The translations under genes were made by a program, and so were the position numbers. DNA of 6,785 nt, taken from Succinivibrionaceae bacterium. GTDB taxonomy: Bacteria; Pseudomonadota; Gammaproteobacteria; Enterobacterales; Succinivibrionaceae. This document shows positions 5,184 to 6,785 of this stretch, in pieces. Positions within the stretch are counted from its first letter, which is position 1. Every line of letters begins with the position of its first letter. The notes under the pieces are model-generated. The model saw nothing but the letters and a program-made list of their open reading frames with translations, was not told the origin of the DNA and made no database searches. The DNA lies in contig DMTG01000158.1 in the NCBI GenBank assembly GCA_003477345.1, positions 1 to 6,785 on the forward strand. Reading direction: 5' to 3'.

Positions 5184-5265
5184 AAATACAGCTAACCTAG
5201 GAATATATAAGTAGTTTTTAAATATGGAACAGGATTTGCAGTGATATATCGCGTTAGCTGTATTT
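5184..5265. repeat. Perfect 13-bp inverted repeat bracketing the flgT promoter
   Basis: AAATACAGCTAAC (5184-5196) and GTTAGCTGTATTT (5253-5265) are exact inverted copies with 56 bp between them. The interval contains the whole flgT sigma54 promoter. The left arm is upstream of the -24 box and the right arm starts about at +2, so a hairpin in flgT mRNA cannot form. The arms fit paired regulator sites on DNA or, less likely at this size, recombination sites. Confidence 0.75.
5225..5240 (+). promoter_or_regulatory. Sigma54 promoter for flgT
   Basis: TGGAAC (5225-5230), 5 bp, then TTGCA (5236-5240) match TGGCAC-N5-TTGCA at all but one position, with GG-N10-GC spacing. The start would be near 5251, leaving about 62 nt before the flgT ATG. 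It diverges from the flgO sigma54 promoter, with 97 bp between their -24 boxes, so one bound activator could serve both. Confidence 0.8.
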
Positions 5266-5313
5266 AATCATTATTTATTTTTCTGACGCAAACAGCTCCC
5301 AAAGGAACGTCAT

Positions 5314-6516
5314 ATGAGAGAGAAAATCTTAAAATTCTGCCTTACTTCTGCTTTGCTGCTGGGACTGCCCCTGGCAAATCAGGCAGTGGCAGGCTGGCAC
5401 ACCGCCACAGGTTCTGCCGGCATCACCGGCAGCATAGGAGAGGCCAGAGATGCCGCGGTTAATGATGCTATCCGCAGTCTGCTGCTGAAGAAAGGAGCAG
5501 ACGTCCAGATTCATCAGGTCTACCGCAACGGAGCGCTTACCCGTGACAGCTATTCCATGAGAAATTCTGTACCTATAAGAAAGCTTATTGTGCTCGAGGA
5601 AGAAAAGACCAGCAACCGAATCTCGGTGAGAATCAAAGCCTATCTGCAGGATCAGGGCTATGATCAGAACAAGTGCTCAACCTCTAGAATAAGGAAGAAC
5701 ATCCTGCCTTTAAGGTTCAGATTCCTAGATCCTCAGGCTCAGATGGGCTCCTCAGGAATTGACCAGATCGGTAAAGAGCTCGACAGACTTATATATTCAG
5801 AAATCGCCAAAAACCCAAGTCTGCAGATAAAGCCGGTTTCTCTTGCCAATCTGAATATTAATGGCTACGCCAACTCTGATATTCATTATCAGCGTGACAA
5901 TATGTACAACCTTGCCAAACAGAATGAGTCTCAGTACCTGATCATCGGCAATATCAATTCTGTAAGCTCTTCTGAGGTTGGCAACTTTATTACCAAACCG
6001 TTTTATAACGATACCAGAACCATCGATTTCACGGTTACTGTCTATGATGCGGTATCAGGCGAGCTTGTCATGAATGAAAATTATCAGGGAGAAGCTGACT
6101 GGCCTTTCAAGCAGGGAGAATACGTCAATCTGCGCTCAGACAGATTCCGCGGCTCGCCTTACGGCCAGAGAGTACAGGATCTCTGTCAGCGGGCTGCCAA
6201 TGATATTATCCAGAATCTGCAGTGTCTGAAGCCTTCAGCCCGAGTAATCGAAGTAGAAGGCGATGACTTCATCATAAATATAGGCAAGAGCAGCGGCCTT
6301 GAAAAAGATCTCGAGTTCTCTCTGCAGCAGCAGTATCAGGGATATGACCGTCAGGGAAATACCTTTGAAAAAACCGAAGATGCGCCAGGCCTTTATAGAG
6401 TGGTTAATGTCTATGCCAACACCGCAAGACTGCGCCCGGTTTCTCTGCAGGACAACATCCTGAATGTCCAGCTTGATGATATCGTCACGCTGACAGATGA
6501 CGAAGAAATGCCATAG
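5314..6516 (+). CDS. flgT: FlgT, H-ring component of the flagellar basal body
   Basis: FlgT is a periplasmic protein of the Vibrio-type H ring, which surrounds the L and P rings and helps place the T ring and stator. The 400-residue product is slightly longer than Vibrio FlgT (about 380). A signal peptide (1-26, cleavage after AVA) is followed by the N domain (about 27-115, starting 'GWHTATGSAGI'), a middle domain (about 125-305, including 'YLIIGNINSVSSSEVGNF' and 'TRTIDFTVTVYDAVSGELV') and a C domain (about 308-395) with 'ARVIEVEGDDFIINIGKSSGLEKDLEF'. There are three mature cysteines (121, 291, 304). The ATG at 5314 has AAAGGAA 6 nt upstream. It is transcribed from its own sigma54 promoter, divergent from flgO, and appears monocistronic because a candidate terminator follows. 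Confidence 0.92.
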   Translation: MREKILKFCLTSALLLGLPLANQAVAGWHTATGSAGITGSIGEARDAAVNDAIRSLLLKKGADVQIHQVYRNGALTRDSYSMRNSVPIRKLIVLEEEKTSNRISVRIKAYLQDQGYDQNKCSTSRIRKNILPLRFRFLDPQAQMGSSGIDQIGKELDRLIYSEIAKNPSLQIKPVSLANLNINGYANSDIHYQRDNMYNLAKQNESQYLIIGNINSVSSSEVGNFITKPFYNDTRTIDFTVTVYDAVSGELVMNENYQGEADWPFKQGEYVNLRSDRFRGSPYGQRVQDLCQRAANDIIQNLQCLKPSARVIEVEGDDFIINIGKSSGLEKDLEFSLQQQYQGYDRQGNTFEKTEDAPGLYRVVNVYANTARLRPVSLQDNILNVQLDDIVTLTDDEEMP

Positions 6517-6537
6517 CTCTCTTTAGAAGAATTACCT

Positions 6538-6566
6538 GAGCCTCGAACCTTAAGCGGCCGAGGCTT
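6538..6566 (+). terminator. Candidate terminator after flgT
   Basis: AGCCTCG (6539-6545) pairs with CGAGGCT (6559-6565), with an extra G-T pair outside and a possible inner CC/GG pairing around TTAAGC. The stem is GC-rich and lies 22 bp after the flgT stop. The following T-run is poor (TTATTC), so termination may be incomplete. Confidence 0.55.
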
Positions 6567-6597
6567 ATTCAGCTTCTGTCTTGAAGACCTATAAGTA

Positions 6598-6627
6598 AAA
6601 GTATATACTTTATGGGTCAATTTGACC
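6598..6627. repeat. Two adjacent palindromes in the flgT-tRNA gap
   Basis: The 243 bp between flgT and the tRNA hold no convincing gene. Within them AAAGTATATACTTT (6598-6611) is a perfect 14-bp palindrome. Three bases later GGTCAA-T-TTGACC (6615-6627) is a second perfect dyad. Together they look like tandem protein-binding sites; no promoter with a good -10 was found next to them. Confidence 0.55.
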
Positions 6628-6759
6628 TGACTTACAGCGGCAGACCAGTTGCTGCCAGGAAATATAAGTATCTTCCTCATAGTAGTCTTAATAACGAACT
6701 GTTCTGGAAGCATTGTAAGAACTCACAAGGCGCAGGTCAGATTTTAAACATGACACTCT

Positions 6760-6785
6760 GTCCCCATAGTTAAATGGATATAACA
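6760..6785 (+). tRNA. 5' end of a tRNA-Arg gene, probably anticodon CCU (partial)
   Basis: The last 26 bases read as the 5' half of a tRNA: acceptor strand GTCCCCA, then TA, then a D-arm with 'AGTTAAATGGATATAAC'. From memory it differs at about three positions from the E. coli tRNA-Arg(CCU) gene argW, which has the same unusual D-arm. The anticodon and 3' half are beyond the window edge, so the identity is inferred from the D-arm only. Confidence 0.75.

Noticed and set aside
6411..6713. Minus-strand ORF of 100 codons overlapping the flgT 3' end
   Set aside because: It lies antisense to the conserved FlgT C domain and across the candidate terminator, with no family resemblance.
6612..6773. 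Short plus-strand ORF of 53 codons after flgT
   Set aside because: It has no ribosome binding site, overlaps the palindromes and the tRNA, and resembles no family I know.

Overview
The window is a flagellar accessory locus of the kind found in gammaproteobacteria with a polar flagellum. FlgT, FlgO and FlgP together are typical of Vibrio, Aeromonas and their relatives, where they build the extra basal-body structures (H ring and related outer-membrane parts). The DNA is moderately AT-rich, with AT-tract intergenic regions. I cannot name the species. An Aeromonadales-like lineage, perhaps Succinivibrionaceae, is a guess from protein style only.

Layout: flgA (+, P-ring chaperone) and flgM (+, anti-sigma28 factor) are on the left. 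flgM has its own sigma28-type promoter inside a very AT-rich gap and ends at a bidirectional terminator shared with the next, convergent unit. That unit (-) has two genes: a small SSB-like OB-fold protein and a CobS/MoxR-type AAA+ ATPase. It has no obvious flagellar role, and a 13-bp perfect dyad lies just upstream of its candidate promoter. A second strong terminator closes the next operon, flgO-flgP-flgN (-), which encodes two outer-membrane lipoproteins and the hook-filament junction chaperone. flgT (+) is divergent from flgO. After flgT come a candidate terminator, two adjacent palindromes and the first 26 nt of a tRNA-Arg gene cut by the window edge.

Regulation can be read from the DNA. 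The flgO-flgT gap holds two divergent sigma54 promoters with correct GG-N10-GC geometry. The flgT one is bracketed by a perfect 13-bp inverted repeat with arms 56 bp apart. flgM has a sigma28-like promoter with exact N11 spacing. This fits a Vibrio-like hierarchy, with sigma54 driving basal-body genes and sigma28 driving late genes. flgN, usually next to flgM, here sits behind flgP under the sigma54 promoter, and the ATPase/OB-fold pair occupies the place between flgM and flgN.

Two starts were moved downstream of the longest ORF because a Shine-Dalgarno and the protein family agree: flgO (start 5040) and the OB-fold gene (start 2888). Both internal junctions of flgO-flgP-flgN have the upstream TAG stop embedded in a TAGGAGG ribosome binding site, which suggests translational coupling.
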